Source of the DNA: Apostichopus japonicus
Taxonomy: Eukaryota; Echinodermata; Holothuroidea; Aspidochirotida; Stichopodidae
Assembly (NCBI RefSeq): GCF_037975245.1
Contig: NC_092579.1
Location: 1,665,001-1,729,000 of the forward strand
Direction: 5' to 3'
Length of the DNA: 64,000 nucleotides
Shown one piece after another: positions 1 through 10,026 of the stretch. Numbering within the stretch: the first letter of the stretch is position 1; every line of letters begins with the position of its first letter. Position numbers and translations under genes: made by a program. Under the pieces are notes generated by a model. It did no database searches. It was not told the DNA's origin and saw nothing but the letters and a program-made list of their open reading frames with translations.

Positions 1-90
1 GATAGATATAATAATGAATACAAATATGTATTCATATATGGTATACTTTAATATTAACCTATATGTTAAATCTGTAATACGAAATCTTAC

Positions 91-264
91 TGTATTCGCA
101 AAAGGCACAGCAAACGTCTAGATACAAAAGTCCACACCTTGCACTAGGACAAGTTTCAATTATACAATTCGTTGTTCCATTATTACAACGACACGCAGTA
201 CACGGACCAAGCATAACACGCTGGTCATGAAAAAGTAACACTCCCCTGAAGAAGCAAGGGCTTC
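91..264 (-). CDS. von Willebrand factor C (VWC) domain exon, partial gene
   Basis: On the minus strand the exon reads GSPCFFRG...GPCTACRCNNGTTNC...CPSARCGLLYLDVCCAFCEY. The spacing CxxCxC, CP..C and the closing CCxxC is that of a VWC/chordin-like domain, an extracellular cysteine-rich module. It is bounded by an acceptor (tttag before position 264) and a donor (gtaaga after position 91). Its length is 174 nt and both ends are phase 1, as is typical of exchangeable extracellular-domain exons. The upstream reading frame stays open to a Met followed by a hydrophobic run (MLLSCTPFLFVVLG), so a first exon with a signal peptide starting at 304 is an alternative. The rest of the gene would lie to the left, outside the window. 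A near-identical copy is at 41458-41631. Confidence 0.65.
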
Positions 265-1988
265 CTAAAACAACAAACAAGAAGGGTGTGCAAGATAATA
301 ACATGCAAGTGTGAACAATTCTTCATTAATCTCGTAAATATAGATTTCAAAAATGTAACTGAGTGGAACAAATACGAAGGCCATTAAACCAGAGGTATTG
401 TATTATCTCGGTCAACTGCCTGGAGGTGTAAGACAAAAGTAGAACTTTATACTTAATGTATCAAAGCTTCACACATTTCATAATCTTTTTAACACACTTC
501 GTATACATTCCATATTTAGAGCATGCGGATATAAATGCATTCATATATACTATAATCCATACATGCTTGCATATCGAGTAAACGCCAAAACAGCCTTTAA
601 AAGCTTTAACCGCATTTAAAACCCCTCAAGGGAAAAGTTGTAATATATACTTTAATTCAATGCCTATTTCAGCATGTACTTTATTGGCGGCTCCAGGATT
701 TACGGGAGAGGAGATATAATATCGATAAATACCGAAATTGCTGCCTATTGAATATGCAGTGAACTCCTGCATTTAGGAAACGACGCTACTAATAAGGAAT
801 GCTATAGTTTCAACACTTTGTATATCGTATACCTTATAGTTTTGAGAAAGCCTAGATGTTGACAGAACCAATAACATTTCAGACGAAAGGGCTCTTAGGG
901 CGCGGATCCAGGGGATGGGGTGGAGGGGTCCAGTAGGTGGGGTGAAGAGGAGGGCAGATACACATCCATGCCTTTACTTAGTTCTTAGGCTAGCAGAACC
1001 TGTAGCGTTTAGACCTAGCTGTAGTCTGTATTAATAGCCTACAGCGTTCCTCACATTGCACCAATTCAGATTTTCTGCTATCGAATAAGACCCACTGTAA
1101 GAGTCGGCTTCAACGAACCCTGAGTCCTCTCACTACCTTTTTAAATCCTAAATCCGCCTTGTTGCCCCCCCCCACCCCTGGCCTTGTTATGGCTTTCCAT
1201 GGTCCGCCATGATATACCCTGCACCTTGTTTAAGCACACGTTAATTGTGGTACTCTAATCAAGAAACGTTATAAAGGTTTAGTAATACCTGAATCTCGGT
1301 AGTCGGACACACTTTCACTACCTGACTGGGCCTGGACCTGGGAAGATAATCCGACCAAGACGACAAAAAATAACCTTGTTAAATGGATCGCTTGTACATC
1401 CATATTTTCTTGAATATATTTAGTTATATATTATATATATATCTTATTATATATAATATATATATATATATATCATATATAATATCTCAGTTTTCATCAC
1501 CAACGTCACCAATAGCATGAAGCCTACGAATGTTGAATTTGCAAAGATATCAAAAACTTTCGTTCTCCATAGAATGACGGTATAAATATATAATAATTGA
1601 GAGTGCAGTGACTGGTAATACTTAGAACCTATTGAAAGACGGTCAATACATTAAGCACAGAAGATAGAACCACCAGTCTGTGTATTTAAATCGATGATGT
1701 GTTTGCTCTTTACTGTCGCACATTATTCAGCATGACAAATAATAACGGTCGAGAGGAAACAGGAAACCACCGTGAAATATCAAGGATTGTTTGAAAGGAG
1801 TTAAAGGATTTAAAGGGGAAAATACCGTAAGTATAATGTATTCCACACCATATCCTGTCAAAACACCTTCGATCTTCATCATACTGTATACGGAGATAAG
1901 CATGTTTTGAACACCTGCACGTTAGTAAAGCAATGATTTGACGTCGGGGGCCATTTTGAAAAGCATTTACACAGTTTGACTTCTTTAC

Positions 1989-1992
<4 letters not shown>

Positions 1993-2073
<81 letters not shown>

Positions 2074-2112
2074 TATATAAATATATATATATTTATATAT
2101 ATATATATATAT
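1993..2112. repeat. (TA)n microsatellite, tail of a SINE
   Basis: About 120 bp of almost pure TA, with a few extra A or T bases at its right end. It directly follows the 3' end of the minus-strand SINE at 2113-2235, so it may have grown from the SINE tail. The R2 copy (43363-43525) is longer and has different interruptions. Confidence 0.9.
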
Positions 2113-2235
2113 TTGATGTTGCAGTGAGTTGTAAAATCCAGAACAGCGAAAAAGTTCCAACCCCACACCGCGATCCGAACCGGGCTCCCGCTTTATATGC
2201 GGACCCACTTACCACTAGGCTATGAACGCTGATTG
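2113..2235 (-). mobile_element. tRNA-derived SINE, copy 1 in R1
   Basis: On the minus strand a tRNA-like head carries an A-box-like stretch (TAGCCTAGTGGTAAGTGG) and a B-box-like stretch (GGTTCGGATCG). A short body follows (GCTGTTCTGGATTTT, then CAACTCACTGCAACATC) and then a (TA)n tail. The same head and body recur at 2445-2558, which defines a family. The internal RNA polymerase III promoter boxes are seen; transcription is inferred. R2 partner at 43526-43650. Confidence 0.7.
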
Positions 2236-2444
2236 TATGTACAGAGGCTCGAAACCGGCAAGGAAAGTCGTAATTTCACTGTAGGCGGTTGCCACCAGTA
2301 TCGAACAATTATAGTTCTGTTTTGGTGACATATTTTGCCTTACTCTAGAGATCAAACATGATGTCATTTGTGATTCCTAAAGCCGGATCTCGAAAGAGAT
2401 ACTTTGAACAGACTTTATGTTAAATGAAATTGAAATATACGACA

Positions 2445-2558
2445 AAATTGTAGCGAGTTGGAAAATCCAGAACAGCGAAAAAAAATCCAGCCTCCACCAG
2501 GATTCGTATCCGAACCTCTTCCGCTTTATATGCGGACACCCTAACCACTAGGCTATGG
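2445..2558 (-). mobile_element. tRNA-derived SINE, copy 2 in R1
   Basis: Same family as the copy at 2113-2235. It has an A-box-like TAGCCTAGTGGTTAGGG, the shared CCGCATATAAAGCGG stretch, a better B-box-like GGTTCGGATACGAATCC, and the same CGCTGTTCTGGATTTTCC body. Both copies lie in the same orientation about 330 bp apart. R2 partner at 43905-44025. Confidence 0.7.
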
Positions 2559-3625
2559 ACGCCTGTGTCCCCTACATTATTAACCCCTTTGCAAAATACA
2601 AAGTAGCATATGTAAATCACATTATCATAATCACAAGAGAGGGAAGGGGGTCAGAGACCATATTCAACATTGGGAATTTTGACCACAGTGCTTGGGTAAT
2701 AATATATGGGGGCATTTTTAGCTCTATATCAAACAGGAATTTGCTGTATTCCAAGACGATCAGCTGGTTTCGATTGAATTGTTTACCTGCATATAAGTTA
2801 CATTATTATTAATATAGCAGTTGATTGTGATTGAATAAGTTGATTGTGATATAAGTAACATTGTTTATGACTGATTGGTTTGGTCACCATTTGTCTTGTT
2901 GGTAATATATTCTTGGTGATATCTTGGTGATATCAACAAAGGCTAAAAACATATAGGTACTCCGTCTTTACACAGGGATCTTTACAAAGTCAAGAACCAC
3001 TTGGATATATATATATATATATAGCCCAATTTCAAAAGCCATCCATGTGTTGCGTACCAGGCCCTGATATTTTCCTGGCCTAGCATTGGAAACTTATAGT
3101 TGGAAAGATTAATATGTATTATAAAACTGTGACTCTACCACCCCTATAAAAAAAATTATAATAATAACAACAAAAATATCAGGCTTTTTATTAGTTTTAT
3201 TTTAACTAAAATAAAGTAGTCAAAGGGATGACCTCACATGTGAACAGGAATTTCTCTAACATCATCAAACTCTTGCCCTGTTAGTAAGAGATTTCATGCC
3301 TGGTTTACTGCCAAATTCTAAATAATTTATAGGCCACATTTTACATTGAAATATAACAATTTCATTTTTTTTTCTGTATCACAATTTGCTTTTTCAAATT
3401 AAACCCAAGTTGTAAATTCTGTTGGGAATGTTTACGTACTCGTATGTACAGATGTACCTAAAACATTATATCACACGATTAAAGAGGCAATGTCTGTAAG
3501 AGCAAATATATAAATTACCATGAAAGTGAAAAATAAAGGAGTTTGTGAATCAGAAATTTGACTTTGGTCTATTCTTTGATTTTGATTTGCATTTTTGTTA
3601 TCGCTGTATAAATTAAAAATCAACT

Positions 3626-3956
3626 GTAGCAAAAAGTGACCAACGTTAGAGAATAGTATAGTGCTAGAAATTGAGGAAACATAGCACGTAAGAAATATTA
3701 GCACTTTTTGCTAAACTGTGTTTAGCACAGGTTACTCCTAAACTTTTCTGTAAAATTTGTCATAAATATTGGTTAAATATTACATTGCCCATAGTTTAGC
3801 AACTTAGGTTTTGCCCAATTCTGAAGACAAATGTTACCCTAAAGTTTAGGAAAACCTGTGCCAAACACAGTTAGCAATATGTGCTAATAAAATATCCGTC
3901 TTTGGTTGCCCAATTTCTAGTAATAATATTCTCCAATGGTGGGCACTTTTTGCTAC
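3626..3956. repeat. Long imperfect palindrome (fold-back / MITE-like element)
   Basis: The left arm (about 3626-3752, starting GTAGCAAAAAGTG and ending CCTAAACTTT) is matched by the reverse complement of the right arm (about 3838-3956, ending CACTTTTTGCTAC). The arms are about 120 bp with mismatches, and the spacer is about 85 bp. No transposase or clear target-site duplication is seen. It is also present in R2 at 45080-45410. Confidence 0.75.
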
Positions 3957-4021
3957 ATCGTTCTTACCGTGTATTGGAAGGGACGATATCATTTTGAATC
4001 ATCGATATAATATAATCGTAG

Positions 4022-4140
4022 ATTGCTCTTGCATGAAACCCCGCCTTACTATGACCAGGTCGGGTATCAAACCCGAAATCTCCCGATTATTAAGCCTCAT
4101 TGCTTAACATACCACCGTCTGTATCCACTAGGCCACAGCA
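4022..4140 (-). mobile_element. tRNA-like SINE head, second family
   Basis: On the minus strand an A-box-like stretch (TGGCCTAGTGGATACAGACG) is followed about 55 bp later by a B-box-like stretch (GGGTTTGATACCCGACC) that forms a T-arm-like hairpin. The sequence differs from the SINE family at 2113 and 2445. It sits just outside the R1 boundary, so it may mark the rearrangement point between R1 and the kinase gene. Confidence 0.55.
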
Positions 4141-4505
4141 CGGGTATAATAAATAAATTGAACTGAACCAATAAAAAACAAAACAAAGGGGAACAGGAAA
4201 CGAATAATGAAGCTTAATCTAACACCGAGTAAGAAAAAAAGAAGAGTAATCCACGTTGGAAATGGGATGTGTGATCTGGTAAATTTTTGTATAATTGGAT
4301 GGAAAATATCGCTATTTTTTGACGTTGGAAATATATTTGATGCTGTATGAATTTCAAGTTTAAAGGAAGCTGAAGAAACGAACAATGATTGATCAAACGC
4401 CCCATCCGTTTCGTCGCCCACATAACATATTAATAATTAAGCTTGAATGCTTTAGTACTTTCTAAGTAGAAAATACAAATATGTAACATGTGTGTAGCGA
4501 CTTAC

Positions 4506-7500
4506 CTTTCTGCAGTAAGAATCCCAGCAAGTCACCATACTTCATATATTCTGTTATAAGGTAGAACGGTTCATTCATTGAGCAGCAGGCAAGAAGACAG
4601 AGGATGTTCACATGGTCGCCCAGCTCTGCGATGAGTTTCATTTCGTTTATCAGGTCTTCTTTTACATCAAAAAATGCTCCAACTGTAAAATCGAATAAAT
4701 GATTGCAAGTGGTTTGGACCAACAATGGAATGGCGACAAAACTATGTCATAGCAGCTCTACATTCCAAATTTGCACGGAATTAGGCTTATATGTATAAAG
4801 CATCGATATTTGGTGTCGTGCAAGTCTTTTCTAATAACAGATAGTTTCGCTTTTGCTCTTATCAAAGACGATTATGAACGCTCAAATTAAGTAGGTTATG
4901 TATACGTAATCATCCTAAACTATCCCCAGTCCATAGCACTTCGTTTGAAACAAGTTTTTACAAAGTTTTTATTTGTCATAACTATGTTATTAATTCCATC
5001 ATGTATCTTGAAAGTTATTGTAACACTCGAGTTAGGTGGTATAGCAGGGGCGGATGCAGGGTTTGTGACAGGGGGGGGGGGTCTGACTGGTCCAGCCGCG
5101 CCTGAACGTAAGACTATCTGAGCGGAGCGTCGCCATCGGTTGGCGCGGAGCGTACCAGAAAATTTTTGGCTTTACAAACCATCCAGATGGCCGGAAACGG
5201 CACTTCCCGAGTATTCTAAGCTGCATGTACCTAGCCTGAAAATATGGATCTCATGTCTGCAATTTCTCAATTGATGAGAAAAAACAATCTGAAATATGGT
5301 AATACATATCAGATGAGTTGAGATGATACAAAAATCATAATGCCTTTAGCCCCCAATCCCCCTCCCGTTCCGTCACCACTGTTTGATGCAGGGCCGGATC
5401 CAGGATTCTGGAAGGGTGAGGGGTTTGGCCTCCAGTGATCCTAGGGTCTAAGGGGAGTGGGTTTCCTTCTATCCATTGTGAAATTCTTGGATATTTAAGT
5501 ACAACAGCGAACCCCCTTCAAGTTAGCCATGCAAAGCACCTCTCTCTCTTTTTTTCTCTTTTTTTTTCTCTTTTTTTTTTGGCCAAGAGCAGGGGGGGTC
5601 CGGACCCCCTGCACCCCCCTCTGGATCCGCGCCTGGTATAGGTCTTTACACGTTTACCGTATACAAGGGCTTGTATAATATAGCAATACCTTCATTGTTC
5701 ACATTGTTGAAGGCTTACTTCTTCCATGTCATATATTTATACTGAAAAAGGACTTTTCTGCTACTTTTAAAGCAACTCAGGGGAAACACAGAACGCACTA
5801 TTAGTACAAAATTGAACAGGATCTCTCTGTGGAAGTAACATCAACATCCCGTAGCATCCATCAATAGGATTCCATGAACTTATGAACGCTTTGCATTTCT
5901 CTTGATACATCATCCTGTTACATTATATTATCTTATATTATAAATGTACGTTTGATGATTAATAAATATCTACATCACCTTTAGTAGTTTTAATAGCAAC
6001 TGTCACATCTTCAACTTTATTCTTCATGCCGGTGACCTTGCCCATATGCACCACACCGAATTCACCTTCCCCTAGCTTTTGCTCGATTATGACTTTATCG
6101 TGGCTAATTTCTTTGTCTGTTAATATGGGATCAACTTCTCGAGTCTTCTCTGTAAATAAAAAAACAAAACATAAATACATACACAGACCGTGAATAGCAT
6201 ATTTTTTTTTTATAAAATGGTGACTTCAGGCAAGAACTTAGGCACGATATTACCAAAACAAAATGATAGAATATCAGTTTTGGTAAGGCGTTTAAAGCTA
6301 TTCCAGTTTTAAAGGTATTCAGCTTTAAGTATTATAATCTCTGGTATTATAAGTTGTCATATTGAGCTTTGTTCTGATCGAGAAATTGACATAATCCCCT
6401 GTTTATCCCAGTAAGTACACCTTTGGATAGATGCTGAAGTGTCATTTCTCAAATATTAAAAAGTGGTATAGAAAACTGGAGGGATTTCATTATTTTTATT
6501 AAACCTAATTTAGTGTCACAATTTAACATTTAAGTATGTAGCTCAACACATATTCACTAAGTTCGTATCTCATATCAATCAGCCGATTCACACAAAGATT
6601 ACCAGTAAATCTTACAGTTTTGTACCACATTAAATACTGGATTGTGCTGACAAATCTGAAAAAAAAAATGTTAGCATGTGCTATTAGGATTACAGCCGAT
6701 TGATAGCACGATCTATTTTTTACTTTGGTACAAAGCTGTAAGATTTACAATAGCAACTGTGTTATCTGTGTATATCCGGTGCATCAATTGCTACTGCTTC
6801 GTGCAACATATTGGCTAAAACCATTCTAAAAACTATTACTTTCTTTTAAAATATTTCCATAAAAATATTACCAATGGCTTTCTCCTGGTACATTTGTTCA
6901 AGATGGAGGTTCTCTAGAATATCTTTTCTTATGCGTCTTCGTCTCTTTGTCAATAGAAAGCATACAATAACAACAACAATCACAAAAACTGCGAAAAGAC
7001 CGATGATTAGGATCATTGTTGTTGACGTAGATGAGACGGATTGAGGGGTAGGCTTTGGCCCAGGGGCAAAGCTTCTTGGTTGGATCCCCATGCTAGCCTC
7101 GTCTCCATTATCACGAACGATTGTGTCAGTCTCTTGTTCAGTCGTGAAGGGATGATCTGTGAAATCTAAATGAAAATATCAATCAGTTAATCCATCAGTA
7201 ATCCATTCAATCAATCAATCAATGAAACAATCAATGCAATCAATCAACCAAATAATCAAACATTCAATCAAATCAACCTTACAACCGATAACCAATTAAT
7301 GGATGGATAAACCAATCTATCAAATCAAATGGATCAATCAAGCAAGCAAATTAAGTGATGATTCTATAAAGCAATATTTAATGCAACCAAATAATCAGAC
7401 ATTCAATAAAATCAACCTAACGACCGATAACCAATTAATGGATTGATCAATCAATCTACGAATCAAATCAATTCGATCAATCAATCAATCAAGCAAAGTA

Positions 7501-8614
7501 TTCGATGATTCTATAAACCAATAGTCAACTCAACCAAACAATCAATTTTGTGAGCATAACTTTGCACATTGAGAATAAAGAAAACAGTATATTAGTAGGT
7601 TAAAATGTAATTATACGAACTTATTTGTGTTCCTCTAATATATTTGAAATCATACCAACATAATTGTAATCGAATTTACCTTCTTCGGAAATTTCGGCCA
7701 AGAATAACTTTGTGGCAAGTCTTCCTGGTTCAGGATTATTTGCATAATCTGATGAAACGTAAGGAATGATCTGTCAAATTTCCAAGGAAAAATAATAAAT
7801 ATTAAAAATTCAAACGACTAGAGCTGAACAATGAAATACAAAAATAGTATGGGATGCTTGAGACGTGTAGTGTGGATTAATGGTAAATGTACCTTTCGAC
7901 TGACATCTGAATAATAAAATATAGAAGTATTTGTTTTTTATCTAACCGTAAGTTTGTACTCAAGGCCTTCTTGAATTTCTGCGCTGATGGTTTCCCACGT
8001 ATTAACTTGGTTCTGTTCAAAATAATTAATAATGTTAACATTATTAAAGTATAAACTATTTTCACTGGGCATTGTTGAACTTCTTTCTCAGAACGACTCA
8101 TACAGTAAAAGCTAACACAGTAGTAGTGATGATCTTGATATCTCTCTTGGACACATCTGAGGCTCGTGTAGATATATAATACAATTATCATGCAGTCACA
8201 TAGCAGTCCGTTAGTCCATCAGAACCCATATACTTCCATTGCATGTGTTGAAGATATGCGCCTTAAGCTAATTCTGTTTATTAATTTTGGATGGGTGTCA
8301 CATTAACAGTACCATCATATTGATAGTATATCTGTAATACACATATTTTCGTATCTGCCATGTAATTTATTTATTATTATTTAAACCCTCTGATATAGGT
8401 AACTTCGGACTTACACTATCATATATTTGGATGGTATGAGACAGGATCAGGTCTCCATCAGTCGTGTGAAGCTGTGTTCGGTATTCCTCTAATGTTCTCA
8501 TATTGTTTACTTGTACCGGAGGAGACCAGATAAACGTCATGCTAACGTTACCGTGTGACGTATATGTAACATGATCAAGGGATACATCAGTGGGCTTACC
8601 ACATCGGTAAACGT
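4506..8614 (-). CDS. Receptor tyrosine kinase, partial: FN3 domain, transmembrane segment, kinase N-lobe
   Basis: Six minus-strand exons join in frame with GT-AG introns: 8415-8614, 7947-8012, 7680-7770, 6872-7165, 5979-6149 and 4506-4682. The first three encode one fibronectin III domain (WSPPVQ, LEEY, EGLEYKLT, IIPYVSSDYANNP). The fourth encodes an acidic stalk, a membrane segment (IIGLFAVFVIVVVIVCFLL) and a stop-transfer KRRRRIRK. The fifth has the glycine-rich loop GEGEFGVV and the catalytic-lysine motif VAIK. The sixth has the alpha-C region (INEMKLIAELGDHVNIL, with Glu) and the hinge YLITEYMKYGDLLGFL. The product should be a plasma-membrane receptor that phosphorylates tyrosine. The HRD and DFG motifs of the C-lobe are not seen; the next exon should lie below 4500, where the SINE and then R1 begin. 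Upstream ectodomain exons were not found. The specific RTK subfamily is not resolved. Introns from 4683 to 8414 otherwise hold only the repeats listed. Confidence 0.85.
5045..5635. mobile_element. Non-autonomous hAT-like element in a kinase intron
   Basis: The left end CAGGGGCGGATGCAGGG and the right end (CTCTGGATCCGCGCCTG) are inverted versions of a CAGGGGCGGATCCAG-type terminus common in hAT-derived elements. GTATAG occurs on both outer flanks, consistent with a decayed target-site duplication. The interior is noncoding and rich in G and C runs. A second left-type end (CAGGGCCGGATCCAGG) at about 5391 suggests a nested or rearranged copy. Confidence 0.6.
6585..6765. repeat. Small inverted repeat in a kinase intron
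   Basis: TAAATCTTACAG...TTTGTACCA (about 6606-6629) is answered by TTTGGTACAAAGCTGTAAG plus ATTTACA (about 6724-6748). The arms are about 24 bp with weaker matches outside, and the loop is about 95 bp with an A-run. This could be a short MITE. No target duplication was identified. Confidence 0.5.
7190..7555. repeat. Degenerate (AATC)n region with an internal tandem duplication
   Basis: The kinase intron between 7166 and 7680 consists of diverged AATC units. A block of about 130 bp starting at ATAATCAAACATTCAATC recurs immediately downstream (ATAATCAGACATTCAATA), including CGATAACCAATTAATGGAT and GATGATTCTATAAA. It is an old microsatellite with a later local duplication. Confidence 0.8.
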
Positions 8615-9533
8615 CTGATAAATTAAAAGGAAATTATAGGAAATTATATAATTTAGATATGGCAAAACGATTGGTCAAAATACCATCACGTCTCAATATT
8701 GTAATTTCTCCAAAGTTGTGAAGAATGTTTGTACTTTCGAGTTATGTTTCAACTGAGGGAAAATGACTTTACAGAGGTACATTCGAAGTACGTGTGTTTA
8801 CTTGAAAGTGTATTCACTGAAATTTAAAGTACAGCCACAGATTTTAAGCATTATGGCAAGTTTCTTACATATCGATTCCGTGATAACAATAGCTAAGAAA
8901 TATTTTACCGAACATAATCTCCTTGCAACATAATTGCGATGTCATTGACGCAGATTGACAAAACCTTAAACTCCCTTCTTCAAAAATGGGAATGTACCAT
9001 ATTTTGAATGCAACATGGCAATTTGTATCAGATGCAGTAAACAGTAAATACAGAGCATGGGAATAATATATGTGAGATGGAAGAAGAAGAACAAGAAATA
9101 AGTGGACACTTTTATCGTCTGGTCCCTTTGTAACATAGAAATTGCAATGTAAAACACCCACCTCACCCCCCCCCCTCCCAAAGATAACCGAAAAAAATCT
9201 ATATCTTATTGTGGGACAATATTTACAAATATAAGAAAAAACCAGGAAGTATAACTTAGATGGATTGCTCTGCAGTAGGTATTGTTTTGGTTTTGCTTAA
9301 TTGTATCGAGTGTTGCAAAAATTGACATGAATAAGAGAATTCCAAAAGGATACACCTGTGCTACGAATTTGAGAATGATTGGGACTAGTTCTAGAGTAAG
9401 GATGGTGTAAAATTTTCATCGAACGAGTGTAATAGAAGTGATAGCTTGAATTGCAAGTATAAAAGTTATTAAAAGCTGGCTTGCTCGCGTTACGGATTTC
9501 AATTGGTAGGATGTGAATTTGACAAGAATTGCT
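8615..9533. other. No recognised gene (upstream of the last visible kinase exon)
   Basis: No domain or splice-consistent exon was recognised. Short open frames occur on the minus strand at 8865-9181 but show no family similarity that I can name. A C-rich run lies at 9167-9179. The region probably belongs to an intron of the kinase gene, whose 5' exons were not found. Confidence 0.4.
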
Positions 9534-10026
9534 CTATTTGCCCAGGGTCTTTGTCGTTCCTACTCGGTGAGATCTGTCTATGTCTGGGTCGGTAATGGTT
9601 ACATATAGCTTTTCTGCTGCAAGTTTCTTTACAATTTGATTTGTGTCTTCACCTTTAACTTGGTTGATTCCGGTAATTCGTACGCTGTTTCTTCGGGAGT
9701 ATTGTTCAGTACTTTTAAGTACAGCATTTTGTGATAGTGGGGCTTTTTCTAAGTTGTTGAATTGAATTTTTCTGCCAGTTTCTTGTAGTCGCTTGTTTTA
9801 TGGTCTAGTTTATTTTCGACTGCAAATAGTCTTCATTCATGCTCATCTATTTGCTCTAAGAGGCTGCTAAATTTGCGTTCAATAGCTTTGGTCACACACA
9901 GTTGTGCCTTTAACTCTCGAAGAGATCAGCTGTAACCATAGACGCGACTTCGGCCATTGACTGCTTGCTTTGTATTGTAGCTATCGCATGTCCTTTGCTA
10001 TTGTTTCCTTTGTTGTCTCCAGTCAT
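9534..10026 (-). pseudogene. Decayed non-LTR retrotransposon ORF1
   Basis: Read on the minus strand from an ATG at 10026, the sequence starts MTGDNKGNNSKGHAIATIQ and continues with coiled-coil-like stretches (LEQIDEHE, AVENKLDHK). It ends with EQYSRRNSVRITGI followed by DPDIDRSHRVG. The pair (E)xYSRRNxxRI...DRxHRxG is the hallmark of LINE ORF1 proteins with an RRM-like RNA-binding domain. Several in-frame stops and at least one frameshift break the frame, and no reverse transcriptase ORF follows. It is a dead fragment, probably within the kinase gene's upstream intron or intergenic space. Confidence 0.75.

Larger units (their letters stand above)
1..4008. repeat. Segmental duplication copy R1 (partner at 41376-45466)
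   Basis: The sequence reappears in the same orientation at 41376-45466 with scattered substitutions and small indels. The match includes a VWC exon, two SINE copies, a (TA)n array and a fold-back element. Homology stops near 4008 here and near 45466 in the other copy. The window opens with a few GATA units, and R2 is preceded by a 1.1-kb GATA array, so R1 is probably also preceded by such an array outside the window. Apart from the annotated elements, 305-1990 and 2600-3620 hold no gene that I can recognise. They contain a short (TA)n tract near 1425-1475 and G-rich and C-rich stretches near 900-960 and 1165-1180 that resemble decayed hAT ends. Confidence 0.95.

Noticed and set aside
893-1200. 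Complete hAT-like element in R1 bounded by GGCGCGGATCCAGGGG and a C-rich right end
   Set aside because: The left end looks like an hAT terminus, but no matching right terminus or target duplication was found.
2881-2945. Short direct repeat (CTTGGTGATAT twice)
   Set aside because: Too short to be more than a local slippage event.
7190-7555. CRISPR-like array of regularly spaced AATC-rich repeats
   Set aside because: The repeats are contiguous and degenerate, with no unique spacers, in an intron of an animal gene.
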